Below are positions 19,857 through 31,242 of a DNA stretch of 64,000 nucleotides, in pieces. The notes beneath the pieces are model-generated. The model worked only from the letters and a program-made list of their open reading frames with translations, ran no database searches and was not told the DNA's origin. Position 1 is the stretch's first letter; every line of letters begins with the position of its first letter. The DNA comes from Cerrena zonata. Lineage: Eukaryota > Basidiomycota > Agaricomycetes > Polyporales > Cerrenaceae. The DNA is taken from the NCBI GenBank assembly GCA_038087015.1, contig JASBNA010000033.1:310001-374000 (forward strand), read 5' to 3'. The position numbers and the translations under genes are program-made.

Positions 19857-21246
19857 CTAGCACTCTACCGATAGTCTCGACGTCGAATCTGGGTTTAAAG
19901 ACTCCACTGACTTTTGGTTCTTCCTTTTCTTTCGTTTGTTCTTTGGAGGATTACGATTTTTCAACTTTGATTGTTGGTAGTCTAACATTTCATATATGTC
20001 AATATCGTTTTCTGGACCAACTTCATCTTTTTTATCGTGATCAATGACGTCTCTTATCAAGTTGTTGATCTCCCCTCCAATCGATTCATGATTCATATTT
20101 GATAACGATTGTGATCTGATTTGTCTAGTTGTCTTTTCACTAAATGCGGTACTGGTATAATTTTTTCTAGGCAAATAAATTCCAATATTTTTATATATTG
20201 GTGGTAATATAGTGAAGATAATTGGTTTTGAAACTGCTTTCCATACAACAACTAATACAATTCCAATTAATACTCTAATTAAAGATTTAAAGATTCCAAA
20301 ATCTTGTTTATATGGAATACTGATCAATTCTTCTATCGGAACCTCCATTATTAAAACACTTGGCTCCAATTACAAATATCAATTCCTAACAATACCCCGA
20401 TAAATGCCACTGAATCATCAAAACATGGACAATCATCAACTGGTTCACTATGATAATGAATCATTGATAAATATCCAATTGTTATCATTGATAAAGTGAC
20501 CAAACATCCAATTATTGAATCATTACGACTTGAATTCAATAACCATTCATCAAATACTAATCCAAATTTAAATCTTATCAAAAATACCACTATTCCAATT
20601 ATTGATCCGGTGAAAATATCAAAAAATCCATGCATCCCACAATATAATCTACCAAAGATTAATGAAACATAATATATTATTAACCCCCCATTATATGATA
20701 TATTTTCCAATTGAGTTAATTCTTGACGTTTATTATATAATTCAAAAAATAATATAAGAGTAACTGCAGTTGCATTGGCACTATGACTTGATGGCCATCC
20801 GTATTCTTGCGCAGTATAACTTGACATGGTAATACGGTGTAATGGTGGACTTCTTGGTCTTGGTAAACATAAGTAATCTTTAAAGAATCCAGTGATATAT
20901 ATTCCAAATCCTAATACATAAATTAAATCTCTTGATAATTTCCCTGCTCCAAACCAAATTGGCAATGGTAACATTAATACATAGAAAGTGTGACTGGCTA
21001 AGTTGGCAGTCCAAGCAAAATAGAAATCAAGTATTGGGTTACGTAATTTGGTTTGTAATGAATATAATATTTCTGTTTCTTTACGAACAATTGGTAAACA
21101 TTTAGAACGTATTTTATACCTCAATGGAGATAACCTTGATTTATAATGATCATTTGGTTTGTTCCCGGCATCTTTAATGGTGGCCTCTGTTTGTTTTCCC
21201 CTGAAGGTGATTCAATCGATGCTTTTGCAACGAACTGTTGTGTCAT
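19857..21246 (-). CDS. LCB3: Sphingoid long-chain base 1-phosphate phosphatase Lcb3/Ysr3 (two frameshifts)
   Basis: The central frame (about 21190 to 20351) carries the lipid-phosphatase motifs: KDYLCLPRPRSPP, PSSHSAN, and GRLYCGMHGFFDIFTG with the catalytic His, among about seven hydrophobic spans. Lcb3/Ysr3 enzymes dephosphorylate dihydrosphingosine- and phytosphingosine-1-phosphate in the ER for sphingolipid synthesis. The only sensible ATG (21246) is in another frame, and the shift must fall between about 21211 and 21190. The C-terminal 165 residues lie in a third frame entered near 20365, with one more hydrophobic stretch and a Lys/Arg-rich tail. Replacing one base at each break gives a 463-residue protein. 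The central frame itself has no good start, which supports one gene. Confidence 0.85.
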
Positions 21247-21472
21247 GGTTTAGTTATAAGGGCTGAACTAACTGATAAACATCATTAAAAGAAAAAATAT
21301 TAAATACTTCAAAACTACGTGCACTGGTTGAAACACACTCATATATAAAACAAAAAAAAATAATACTTAAATAAAATTATATGAAAACACACGTACATCA
21401 CAAAAAGTCATCTATTAAACTAAATCAGAGAGGAATTAAAACTATAATACAACATGCAAGGAAGAACGGGGC

Positions 21473-22429
21473 TTATAAGATAATGCACCTTCTCTTCTTC
21501 TTTTTATCGTTTCTTGTAAATGCAAATTCATCATCGTTATACTTATTAGCATTTTCAAAATTCCCATAAGGATTTGATTGGTAATCATCTTCGTTTAAAG
21601 GAGCATCTAATAAAATGGTTGAATCATAAGAGGTATTTTTGAAATGACCTTTCCTATTTTGAGAGGTATTACTTGGATTTCTAGAATGAATAACTTTTGA
21701 TAATCTATTCTTCAGCAGTTTTTCAACTTGTTCTTGATATTCTTTTTGTTTCTGGAAATGATTTAAAGCAAAATTGAAAACTGTCTTTATATTAAACATA
21801 TTTTTAGCACTACATTGGATGTAACCAATAGCGTTAATATCAGTAGCTAATTGCATTGGTAAATCTGGATCGATATCACTGAATAAATCCGACTTGGTTC
21901 CAACTAAAATAATTGGGATACCAGGACAAAAATGACTAACTTCTGGGAACCAATTATCTTTAACATTTTGTAAAGAAATTAAATTATCTAAAGCAAAACA
22001 AATAAGTAAAACATCAACATTTGGATAACTTAACGGTCTTAACCGGTCGTATTCTTCTTGACCGGCAGTATCCCATAAAGCTAATTCAATGATTTTACCA
22101 TTTGGACAATGAACATTAGTTACATAATTCTCAAAAACTGTTGGTATATAAATTTCTGGAAATTTCTGTTGAGCATAACTTACTAAAAGACAAGTCTTAC
22201 CACATCCACCATCACCAACAACAACTATTTTCATATTATAATTAGAATTTTTTTTAAAAGTTGCTTGGATTGGATAGTCTGGTATAACTGGATCATCATT
22301 AATTATAATCTTAGGAGAATTATACCGTTGATAATATTCTTTTCTCTGTTTATCCATTAATGATTGACGTTTGACATTATCATATGGATTAAATGATTGT
22401 CTATTCTCATTTTTTGGACTCTTCATCAT
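21473..22429 (-). CDS. RHO4: Rho4-like small GTPase
   Basis: 318 residues from the ATG at 22429; the open frame extends three codons more but without an ATG. A Ser/Asn-rich N-terminal extension of about 65 residues precedes the GTPase domain: P-loop GDGGCGKT, effector region YIPTVFENYV, DTAGQEEYDRLRPLSYP, TKSD, and CSAKN. A long C-terminal region (about 235-310) ends in a polybasic stretch and CIIL, a CaaX box whose final Leu predicts geranylgeranylation. The long N-extension and C-tail fit fungal Rho4, which acts in septum and cell-wall formation. In C. albicans I recall the relative being called Crl1. The frame is intact. Confidence 0.8.
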   Translation of the reverse strand: MMKSPKNENRQSFNPYDNVKRQSLMDKQRKEYYQRYNSPKIIINDDPVIPDYPIQATFKKNSNYNMKIVVVGDGGCGKTCLLVSYAQQKFPEIYIPTVFENYVTNVHCPNGKIIELALWDTAGQEEYDRLRPLSYPNVDVLLICFALDNLISLQNVKDNWFPEVSHFCPGIPIILVGTKSDLFSDIDPDLPMQLATDINAIGYIQCSAKNMFNIKTVFNFALNHFQKQKEYQEQVEKLLKNRLSKVIHSRNPSNTSQNRKGHFKNTSYDSTILLDAPLNEDDYQSNPYGNFENANKYNDDEFAFTRNDKKKKRRCIIL

Positions 22430-23842
22430 TATGAACAAGTAATTGTATTAACTCGATTAATTCAAGCACTCTCTTTTTTTTTTTGATGGATTAATCTATT
22501 TTAAATGATAATAATAGAATGATATAAATAGAGTGCTTTTTGTTTATATGAAAACAATAACTGTTAAATTATGATGTATTTCCTTCTCATGTTTTTTTTT
22601 TTGTTGATTAGGTAATGGCCTCCCTACTCGCTTATGTAATCGGGGGGAAAACAGCAAAACTCGCCTAACCAGTTCGCTAAACCATGTGAACTAGGGTAAA
22701 TATATGAATTCATTTCCATGCTGTCTTTTCTTTTTCTGAGCAGGCCGTTGGTTAAGGTTGGCATACGTTTGCCCGCTTATACCCAGGACCTCGATGAGGT
22801 ACTTTATATCCCATTTACAAATCTAGATTATTCCGAGATCATCAACTGCAAGTTCTAGACTGCTATTGGATGCCGGGGATTGACCGATAATCTAGAATCA
22901 TATATTGGTTGCATATTATATCTTTTATGAGATGCCGAAGCATTTAGCCTTGTAAGTTACACTAAATCAATGCCTAATCAATGCCAATCAATGTCTAAAT
23001 CAAAGTACTACAGTCAACAATCAATACAGCATCTGGCAAACCACATTCACCACTGCTCGTCTACCTGGATCCGGCTGGATCGTGTATCGCTTGTTGGACA
23101 AACGGTGGGCAACATAAACGGTGGAAACATGACTACAGACACCGGGATATCAACAGAAAGAGTAAAAACAAAATAAAAAAGGAAAAAATTGCCTCGAGGC
23201 ATGGCCTGCACGAAACGGGAAGAGAACAAGAAAAAAAGAAAATAAACCCAAAAAATAATTGGCATCACAAAACGAACCAAGCCCTCGGAATAGCTGGGAA
23301 GATACCTGCACTCGTTCTGCTGTCACTGCTGCCTGGTAGAAAATGCTGGCTCGGTGCTACCCTCGGTGTCAGGAGCAAGCGCACATTTTGCAAAAAAAAA
23401 AATAACAAAAAAAAAGTGAAACTTCTCTACCTTATCGCGTATTAACAACCATCGCCAGGAGGATTGAACGTAGCCAGTAGCAAGGAGTACGGAGAGAATA
23501 TGGGCATGGCCGGGGTCGTAGACGTCGACGTAGACAAAAGGGGGAGGACAGAGACAAAAACCGGGGAATAGAAAGCCAGGTAGTGTAACCTATATAGAAA
23601 ATGGCTTAACAATTGGTTATGGTTCTTGTCTCATTCCTGTTGCCTTTTTCATTCGTCAGTTTCTTGTTATTTTGAATTTTGCCTTGTTACTTTTTTATTT
23701 ATACTTAATAACATCCTCTTAATATTTGTTACTTGTTAAACCTTTTTTTTTTTCCCCTTTTCTCTCTTGTTGTTTCTTTCATTAAAATAAAACTTACCCA
23801 AGTCATTCCTTTAAAAAATTTAAAAAGTTATTATTTGTAGAA
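22430..23842. promoter_or_regulatory. 1.4-kb divergent promoter RHO4 / TOS1
   Basis: This region separates two outward-facing genes. It is more GC-rich than most spacers between 22600 and 23600, with several short G/A-rich stretches (GGGGGAGGAC and similar), then a pyrimidine-rich leader from 23630 to the TOS1 ATG. No gene, tRNA or clear factor site was seen. It may mark a change of synteny block. Confidence 0.45.
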
Positions 23843-25206
23843 ATGAAATTTAGTCAATCTACTTTATTAGCTATTTTAGCTGGTGTTATCTCAGTTGAAG
23901 CTGGATGTACTCAAGATGGTGGGAACTATTACTGTTCATCCACCAATAAGGTCACTTATCAAAATGTTGGATATTCTGGTAGTTATAAAGATGTTACCAA
24001 TATGGATGAAAGCTCAGGTAAATGTACTCAAAAATCCAAATCTTTCTCTGGTAACTTATCTCCATTAGATGAAGAATTATCTGTTCATTTCAGAGGTCCT
24101 CTTAAATTATTAAAATTTGGTGTTTACTATCCAAGTGATGGATCAAACAAAAAGAGAGACGAACCAGAAGATTGTACCACCACTTTACAACATGCTCATC
24201 ATAAACATAAAAGAGCCACCGTTGAAGTTACTCAAACTGTTCTTGTTGATGGTAATGGTAACACTGTTACTTCTACTGCTACTAACGAAGCTTCATCTGC
24301 TCCAGAAGAAGAATCATCCGAATCTCCATCTACTACTAGTGCTCAAAACAACAACCAAGCTAAATTAGCTGACAGTAGAGAAACTGGTGAACAAAATGTT
24401 TCTTATACTTCTGGTACTGAAACCGCTTCTACTTCCGAATCTTCTTCCTCCTCTCTTCTTCTGATGGTGGTTCAGTTGCTTCTGGTGATTGGGAAAGAGT
24501 TGCTTGGTACGAACCAGGCTCTACTGATAATGTTACCTTCATGAATTACTACGGTGGTTCAGGTTCCGGTGTTTGGTCGGGAGGATTTGGTAACTCTATT
24601 AGTTATGCCAACAAAGATGCCAGTGGTGGTTCTTCTAAAGCTGTTGCCTTGGAAGAAACTACTATTAAATCAAATGTTGAATATATGATTTTCTCTTCCC
24701 AATCATGTGATGACGGTGATGGTTGTGGTTATTACAGAGATGGTATTCCAGCTTATCATGGATTTGGTGGTAATCAAAAAATCTTTGTTTTTGAATTTGA
24801 AATGCCTTCTGCCAATGATGATGCTACCATCAATCATGATATGCCAGCTATTTGGTTATTAAATGCTAAAATCCCAAGAACTTTACAATACGGTGATGCT
24901 TCTTGTTCTTGTTGGAAATCTGGTTGTGGTGAATTAGATGCTTGGGAAATCTTAAGTGACGGCTCTGATAAATTAATCAGTCATTTACATGATGGTCAAG
25001 GTAATGATGGTACCTCCAATGGTGGTGGTGGTTCTCAAGATTACTTTGATAGACCAACTTCTAACTCCATGAAAGGTGCCATTGTTTTCAGCGGTGAAGA
25101 TATCTCAATCTTAGAAGTTGATGACGATTTCGAATCCTCTTTGAGTAGTAGCACTGTTAAAAACTGGATTAACAAATCCGGTTCAACTGCCTCTGTTGGT
25201 AACTAA
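23843..25206 (+). CDS. TOS1: Tos1-family cell-wall protein (one frameshift)
   Basis: Residues 1-20 are a signal peptide (MKFSQSTLLAILAGVISVEA). The mature N-terminus (GCTQDGGNYYCSSTNKVTYQ) starts a DUF2403-like domain with paired Cys. A KR site (about 104) suggests Kex2 processing, and a Ser/Thr/Glu linker follows. The first frame stops at 24544. The next frame, in use by about 24470, encodes the DUF2401 domain with YYGGSGSGVWSG, SCSCWKSGCGELDAWE and a Gly/Asp-rich loop. One missing base in the TCY-rich Ser stretch near 24465 explains the break and gives 454 residues. Tos1 is a secreted, wall-linked protein of unclear enzyme activity. No GPI signal is seen at the C-terminus, which ends SVGN. 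Confidence 0.87.
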
Positions 25207-26088
25207 GTACCCTTTTCTATTAAATAATTGTTTTTAAAAAAAAAAATATTAGTTTGCTGAACTTGTTCTCTTTTGTAATTCCGGTGGTATCGCGATTTAT
25301 TCCCCTGTATTTTTTGTATCTGTTTTGATTTTGTTTTGTATCTTGTTTTGGTTTTTCTTACATTTAATTTTTTTTTTTTTTTACATTTTATTTTTCCAAA
25401 TCTTTTTGTTTTTTGTTTTATTTTTTTTGTTTTCAATTCCATATTTTTTACAATTTTGGTTTAATTTGTTTTTTTACATTTTTGCTTCTTTTTTTTTTGT
25501 TTTACATTTTTACCTTAATAATTTACTTCTTAAAGGCACGCACCCCATACGGTTCGGAGTCAATACTTTATCCTAATAAGTTGAGTTATACGGTAAGTTA
25601 CTCCAGTTTTTTTCTTTGGTTTTTGGATTAGTAACCTCTTCCCCCCACTTTAACCCCACTTACACCATTAACCGATAAACTGTTAACACCTCAAACAACC
25701 GTTGAGTGAGAAGACTCTTCACTCAAGTAGACCAGCCACGCCGTGCTAGCCTAACATTTGTAGTAGGATAGGAAGGCAGGATGGTAAAAAGGTAAAATAA
25801 CAGGATGACCAGCGGTACTGGATAAGATGGCGATGGCCAGCGGTACAGATGGAAAGATGTACAAGATGTAATTCAATGTAGGTTGGTGGAATGGGTTTTT
25901 TAACCCCAAAAAAAAAATCTGATTTTAAAGACGGCGGCTATTTTTTCTCATTTTTATAAGGAGTCAGCGGCTAAGTTTTTTTTTAATTACAGCTCAATCT
26001 TTCACTACTTCTTCTTCTTTACTTTATCAATAAGATAATGTGTTGGTTCTTCGTTTAATAGATCCTTGACCCCCCCCTCTGTATTGAT
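25207..26088. other. Intergenic TOS1 / Zn2Cys6 gene
   Basis: 882 bp. The first 300 bp are T-rich 3' flank. The rest is the upstream region of the zinc-cluster gene, with a repeated CCAGCGGTAC word (two copies near 25809-25845) and short C-runs. No gene was seen. Confidence 0.5.
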
Positions 26089-28697
26089 ATGACTCCACTT
26101 TCGCCCACGATTCTTTTGAATAAAGATACTCTTGGTTATAAGATGAATAATTCTGCTAATGGAACCAGTTCCAAGAATCCAACAAAAAAACGTAAATCGA
26201 ATATAAGGGCTTGTGACGCTTGTGCTATTAGGAAAACTAGATGTGAAGAACAAAGACCTTGCTCCCATTGTATAAATAACGGTTTAGAATGTACCCAATT
26301 AAGAGAACGTAAAAAATCTGGACCTAAAAATTTAAGAAAGAAAACTTTAGACTCAATTAATAATTTGAGAGAAAATACAATTATTGAAAGACCTAGTTTA
26401 CTGAATAATCATTCAAATGATCATTTGAGTAATGAAGAGTTGGCCAGGCCAACTTTGTCAACGTCTACTTCAAATAGCTCCAGATCACATTCTTTTAAAG
26501 AGATACAGGAGCTGCAACAACAACTGCAGCAACAACAAGAACAACAACAACCAGTAATTCATAGCACTTTGGTGACTCCAACCGTTTTATCAGAAATCTT
26601 AAACCTTGCTAATCATCCAAGTTTAATCAAAGTTTTAAAACCGTTAACTGTACCTTCTTTATTGAATAATATTGATAAATTGAATGAGTTTATACAATAT
26701 AATTTCCACAATAAAATTAATGATTTAAATGAGTTTAATTCTAATGATCCAATTTTTTCATCAAAATTATTAGCTATATTAACCCTTTGTTTATTAATTA
26801 TTGAAAATATTATAAAATTTAATTATTTTAATTATCAAAATTTTCAAATTTTCAATAATGATATTTTTAAATTGAAAAATTTTGTTTTTTTCTTACAAAA
26901 TAAAATTATTGATACATTCACCTTGATTAATAAAAATTTAATTTTCCCAACTAATGATATTAATAATGAAGATCAATTAAATACTTTGAATCATTTTCAA
27001 ATTAATTACAATCAATCAATTAGTTCGTTTCATTTATTTAATTATTATCAAATTACAAGCTCGTTTAATAATAATCCAAAGTTTAAAGATCAACAAAAAT
27101 TAATATATTTAAGAAATGCAATAAGTTATTATCAATTAATCGAAATACCAGTTAAAAATGATTTAAACTTAATCCAATTATATGAATTATATCAATCATT
27201 ATTTAATTTAGAAAAATTGAATCATTTATTAGATTATAATTTATTTATTAAAAATAATCATTTAATATTAAATACGTGGAATCAAGAAGTCATTTCCATT
27301 TCAAGTAATGAAATAAAAGATAATTTGGTTTCAAATTTATTTAAATTAATTAATAATTCATTAATTGATGATGATTTATTTAATAATAATCAAATTTCTA
27401 AAATATCAAAATTTTTAAATATTAACATTAAAAATTTAATTGGATCTTCAAATGGTAATTTGCTAAGTTATTTAAAATTGAAAAACTATTTAAGTTATTT
27501 GAAACAAAATGATCAATTATCAACTGAAGAATCAATCTTAATTATTATCAAAAATATAATTCTATTTAAGTCTTTATTAATTCATTCAAATGATTTTAAT
27601 TATGATTTTTTCTTAAATGAATTAATTTTAATAATAAATGAATTAAACAACTTATTGAGTTCCTTATTATTATTAACAACAAATGAAGATAATTTTAATA
27701 ATCAAAAAAATGATGATGGCGTTATTTTGAAAATTCAATTATCAAATTATCAATTATTACCTCATTTATTACAAATATTGAAAATTTATCTTGATTTAAA
27801 AATCTATCAAATATTGCTAAAAATGATATCATTATTACTTTTTCAAATCATTTAACCCAATTTTTCATTACTTTCACTAATTCAAATAAATTAGTCAAAT
27901 CAGATCCTTTGTTAAATGAATGGTTTATCACTTTGAATAAAATAAATTTTGAAAATCAAACGTTTTTAGACAATCTATTAGATGACTTAGAAAAATCAGT
28001 TAAATCTATCGCTAAACCTGCACCTCCTCCAGTTGCTCCTGCTGCTCCTGTCACTTCAGCTGCTCCTGTCACTTCAGCTGCTCCTGCCACTGTTCCGGCT
28101 ACCGCCACCACCCCTGTTGCTCCAACCATGGCTCCTCCTCCTGCTACGGTTCCTGCTACCAGTACTGCTCCACTCAAGCGTGAAAGCTCACTTTCTAATG
28201 ATAGCGAAAGTAATGATGAGAGTAATGATGAAGATGATGGATTTCTATCTCTTTCAACGAACAAATCAAAAGTTAATCCTCCTCCTGCAGTTACTGCAAA
28301 ATTAGCAGTGGAAAATAAAAATAAAAAACAAATGCCTCCTCCTTCAGTTCATCATCACCTATTAAACAATAGTGGAAGTCATACCTCTTTGGTTCCTAGA
28401 AACTCTTCTTCAATCACTTCCTTGTTAACTTTTAATAATAATATTAATAACGATAGTATCAAAGAAGAAGATATTAACCTAAATCTTTCCTTAAGTGAAA
28501 GTACCAAAAACTTATACAATTTATTCAATCAAATCACTGATGATTTAACTACTACTTCCGCTAATAATAGTTTAACAAATTTATTTCAATTCAATACCAT
28601 GTCCTCTTCTTCGGCTAATCTTAATAATATCCTTTCTGGCAATAATCCTCCGTCCAGCAATGCCAATAGTGACAAGTCAAACCATTTTTCTTTATAG
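26089..28697 (+). CDS. Zn2Cys6 fungal transcription factor (one frameshift)
   Basis: The zinc cluster is at residues 42-68 with spacing C-x2-C-x6-C-x5-C-x2-C-x6-C (CDACAIRKTRC onward), preceded by basic KKRKSNIR and followed by a basic KKSGPKNLRKK linker. A Gln-rich stretch (about 140-155) and a long Asn/Ile/Leu-rich helical middle follow. The first frame ends at 27855. A second, already open at 27810, continues to 28697 through an Ala/Pro/Val repeat and a Ser/Asn-rich tail, probably for activation. One A missing from an A-run near 27807 explains the break and gives 869 residues. I recall a zinc-cluster gene (ZCF7) in this C. albicans neighbourhood, but targets are unknown. A second in-frame ATG at 26143 is an alternative start. 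Confidence 0.8.
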
Positions 28698-28799
28698 ACT
28701 TCATAAAATATTACGAATTTCATGCTTCTCTTATGTTTTTTTATAGATTAAATTAATATTTTAGTTATGGTTGCAAGTGGTCGTGTGATACGTGTAAAT

Positions 28800-28842
28800 G
28801 GTGCACGGATGCAGTTTTGTTGGGTGCACGGGTGCAGTTTTC
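28800..28842 (-). repeat. Direct repeat GGTGCACGG(A/G)TGCAGTTTT x2
   Basis: Two 19-20 bp copies start at 28800 and 28823, 23 bp apart. The second, read on the minus strand, is CTGCACCCGTGCACC, a Rap1-like site; the first has one changed base in the core. Confidence 0.7.
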
Positions 28843-28963
28843 ACTCGTTGTCTTTTTACCGAGTTTAACGACTAGCTGTCTTTTCGAAGGGCAGCCCAAT
28901 CATTTGTAGATAGCATTGGCGATGCTGACCGGTGTATGATGTAGTTTGTTTGGTGGTTGTTCT

Positions 28964-29019
28964 GTTATTTTGTTATTTTGTTATTTTGTTATTTTGTAAA
29001 TTTGTAATTTCGTTATTTT
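28964..29019. repeat. Tandem array of seven 8-bp units (GTTATTTT)
   Basis: Four perfect GTTATTTT units, then two variants (GTAAATTT, GTAATTTC), then one perfect unit. The array is noncoding, upstream of PP2A. Confidence 0.9.
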
Positions 29020-29653
29020 GGTGTTTCATTGCTTCGTTATTTCGGCCGACTGGTGAAGATGGTTTTACGAGAACGTTCACCAGCATGCATTCTACAGGGC
29101 TACCATTTAGCTATCCATCTAGTGGTATTTCCAGTATATAAGAAGCCATATAAGCTTCTATGGCGCTAGAGAGTATACTTTCAGTAATTTGTCAGAAATG
29201 AAAAATTGGATAGTTTTTTTTCCCTTGAACAACTTTTTTCGAATACAAGTTTTTTGTTCTTTTTTGCTTTCCTCTTTTTTCTGTCCTTTCTTCTTTTCAC
29301 GGTTTCATTTTACAAACAATCAGTTAAACACCGTTTGGATCATAGCATATCCAGTTCAAACAGATCATACTCATTTCGAATCAATTGATCCATCGTCAGG
29401 TTGAAGTTTAACCATTAGATTGAGATCGATACGACACGATAAACAAAGTGATATAATAAAATTTTTTTTTTTACTTATTTCATTAGTTAATCATCATTTT
29501 TATTGATTAGTTGGACTTGTTTAGTGTTTGTTTCCATTTTATTCATTTTATTCAATTCCTTTAACTTTAATTGGTTTTTTTTCTTTTGTTGTTGTCTTTT
29601 TTTAAGTTTCTTTTCAGTTCCTTTTTTGTTATTTTAAATTTTGTTGTTTCATA

Positions 29654-30691
29654 ATGGATTTAGATACTGATGTTCCAATGGAAGATGTTAGCGAGGATCA
29701 ATTAAATCAATCTATAAAACCAGATCAAGGCCAATCTCTAACACAAACCAATAAAAAAAATGATTTAAATCATGAATCTATTAATCAATTAGATCAATGG
29801 ATTGAAAAATTATCAAATTGTGAACCATTATCAGAAAGTGATGTTAAAAAATTATGTGATTTAGCAATTGATGTTTTACAATTTGAAGAAAATGTCCAAC
29901 CCGTTCAAGTTCCAGTTACTATTTGTGGTGATGTTCATGGTCAATTTCATGATTTGATGGAATTATTTAAAATTGGTGGACCTTGTCCTGATACCAATTA
30001 TTTATTCATGGGTGATTACGTTGATAGAGGTTATTACTCAGTCGAAACAGTTTCTTATTTGGTTTGTATGAAGGTTAGATTTCCAAATAGAATTACCATA
30101 TTGAGAGGTAATCATGAATCAAGACAAATTACCCAAGTTTATGGTTTTTATGATGAATGTTTAAGAAAATATGGTTCTGCCACCGTTTGGAAATTATTCA
30201 CTGACTTATTTGATTATTTCCCAATTACTGCATTAGTTGATAATAAAATTTTTTGTTTACATGGTGGTTTATCTCCAATGATTGAAACTATTGATCAAGT
30301 CAGAGAATTAAATCGTATTCAAGAAGTTCCTCACGAAGGTCCAATGTGTGATTTATTATGGTCCGACCCGGATGATAGAGGTGGATGGGGTATTTCTCCA
30401 AGAGGTGCAGGTTTCACTTTTGGTCAAGATATCTCAGAACAATTTAATCATACTAATGATTTAAGTTTAATCGCCAGAGCTCATCAATTGGTTATGGAAG
30501 GTTATTCTTGGTCTCATCAAGAATCAGTAGTCACCATTTTCTCGGCTCCAAATTATTGTTATAGATGTGGTAATCAAGCTGCTATAATGGAAGTTGATGA
30601 ATCTCATCATAGACAATTCTTACAATATGATCCTTCAGTAAGACCTGGTGAACCAACCGTCACTAGAAAAACTCCTGATTATTTCTTATAA
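29654..30691 (+). CDS. PPH21: Protein phosphatase 2A catalytic subunit
   Basis: 345 residues. An acidic/polar N-terminal extension of about 45 residues, as in Saccharomyces Pph21/22, precedes the PPP domain. Metal and catalytic motifs are intact: [43 protein letters not shown] and [10 protein letters not shown]. The C-terminus TRKTPDYFL keeps the conserved DYFL tail whose Leu is carboxymethylated for holoenzyme assembly. PP2A is a Ser/Thr phosphatase in cell cycle, morphogenesis and nutrient signalling. Whether the ortholog is best named PPH21 or PPH22 cannot be decided here. The frame is intact. Confidence 0.93.
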   Translation: MDLDTDVPMEDVSEDQLNQSIKPDQGQSLTQTNKKNDLNHESINQLDQWIEKLSNCEPLSESDVKKLCDLAIDVLQFEENVQPVQVPVTICGDVHGQFHDLMELFKIGGPCPDTNYLFMGDYVDRGYYSVETVSYLVCMKVRFPNRITILRGNHESRQITQVYGFYDECLRKYGSATVWKLFTDLFDYFPITALVDNKIFCLHGGLSPMIETIDQVRELNRIQEVPHEGPMCDLLWSDPDDRGGWGISPRGAGFTFGQDISEQFNHTNDLSLIARAHQLVMEGYSWSHQESVVTIFSAPNYCYRCGNQAAIMEVDESHHRQFLQYDPSVRPGEPTVTRKTPDYFL

Positions 30692-30994
30692 TGGGTTAAT
30701 TTTTTTGGAGTTTTTCATTCGATTCTTTCACTCTTCACTTTGCTACTTTTTTTTTTAATAACCCAACATGACCTCCTTCTTTTTTGCTTTTTTGTTTGCC
30801 TAGTTCCCGTTGTTTTGTTCTTTTCTTTCCTTTCATTTATTAATAATTCTGCTTTCATAAAAAATTGACGATCTATCCAATGACTGAACAAACTTCGGTA
30901 ACTTCTAATCTTTCCTTTCCTTCTCATCTTTTTTTTGTATCTTTCTATAAATCTACTAGCTTTAAATATATCGTTAACTGTCCATGGTGGTGTA

Positions 30995-31036
30995 GTAATA
31001 GTAATAGTAATAGTAATAGTAATAGTAATAGTAATA
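30995..31036. repeat. (GTAATA)x7 microsatellite
   Basis: Seven exact hexamer copies about 210 bp before the NDUFA9-type ATG. They create spurious Ser-Asn and Val-Ile repeat frames on either strand. Confidence 0.92.
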
Positions 31037-31052
31037 GTAGTATTGGTGAAAA

Positions 31053-31065
31053 ACACCCGTGCCCA
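31053..31065 (+). promoter_or_regulatory. Rap1-like motif upstream of the complex I gene
   Basis: ACACCCGTGCCCA lies 180 bp before the ATG at 31243. It is a partial match to the Rap1 consensus. Confidence 0.3.
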
Positions 31066-31242
31066 CGCTATCGTGTCCACACCGTCCCCCATAGTAACCT
31101 GCTTTGGCCAACCAGAACAGCGAGTTTTCCCTGAGAGTAATCAAATAAGCACAAAAAAATTACAGAAAAAGTTTTCCAGTATTAAAACAAGGATAAAAGA
31201 GTCAGTTTACTTGAATAGGTTCTTGAATAGGTTGAGTTAGAA

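Larger units (their letters stand above)
28698..29653. promoter_or_regulatory. PP2A upstream region
   Basis: 956 bp between the zinc-cluster gene and PP2A. It holds a direct repeat with Rap1-like cores (28800-28842), an 8-bp tandem array (28964-29019) and T-rich leader sequence. No gene was seen. Confidence 0.5.

Noticed and set aside
22741..22800. tRNA-like GGCCGTTGGTTAAGG stretch
   Set aside because: No T-arm and no cloverleaf pairing; chance similarity.
24440..24545. Programmed ribosomal frameshift in TOS1
   Set aside because: The break lies in a Ser-codon repeat with no slippery heptamer or +1 CTT-AGG-type site; a lost base is simpler.
30935..31092. Valine-isoleucine or threonine-isoleucine repeat proteins
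   Set aside because: Produced by the (GTAATA)x7 microsatellite; not a gene.
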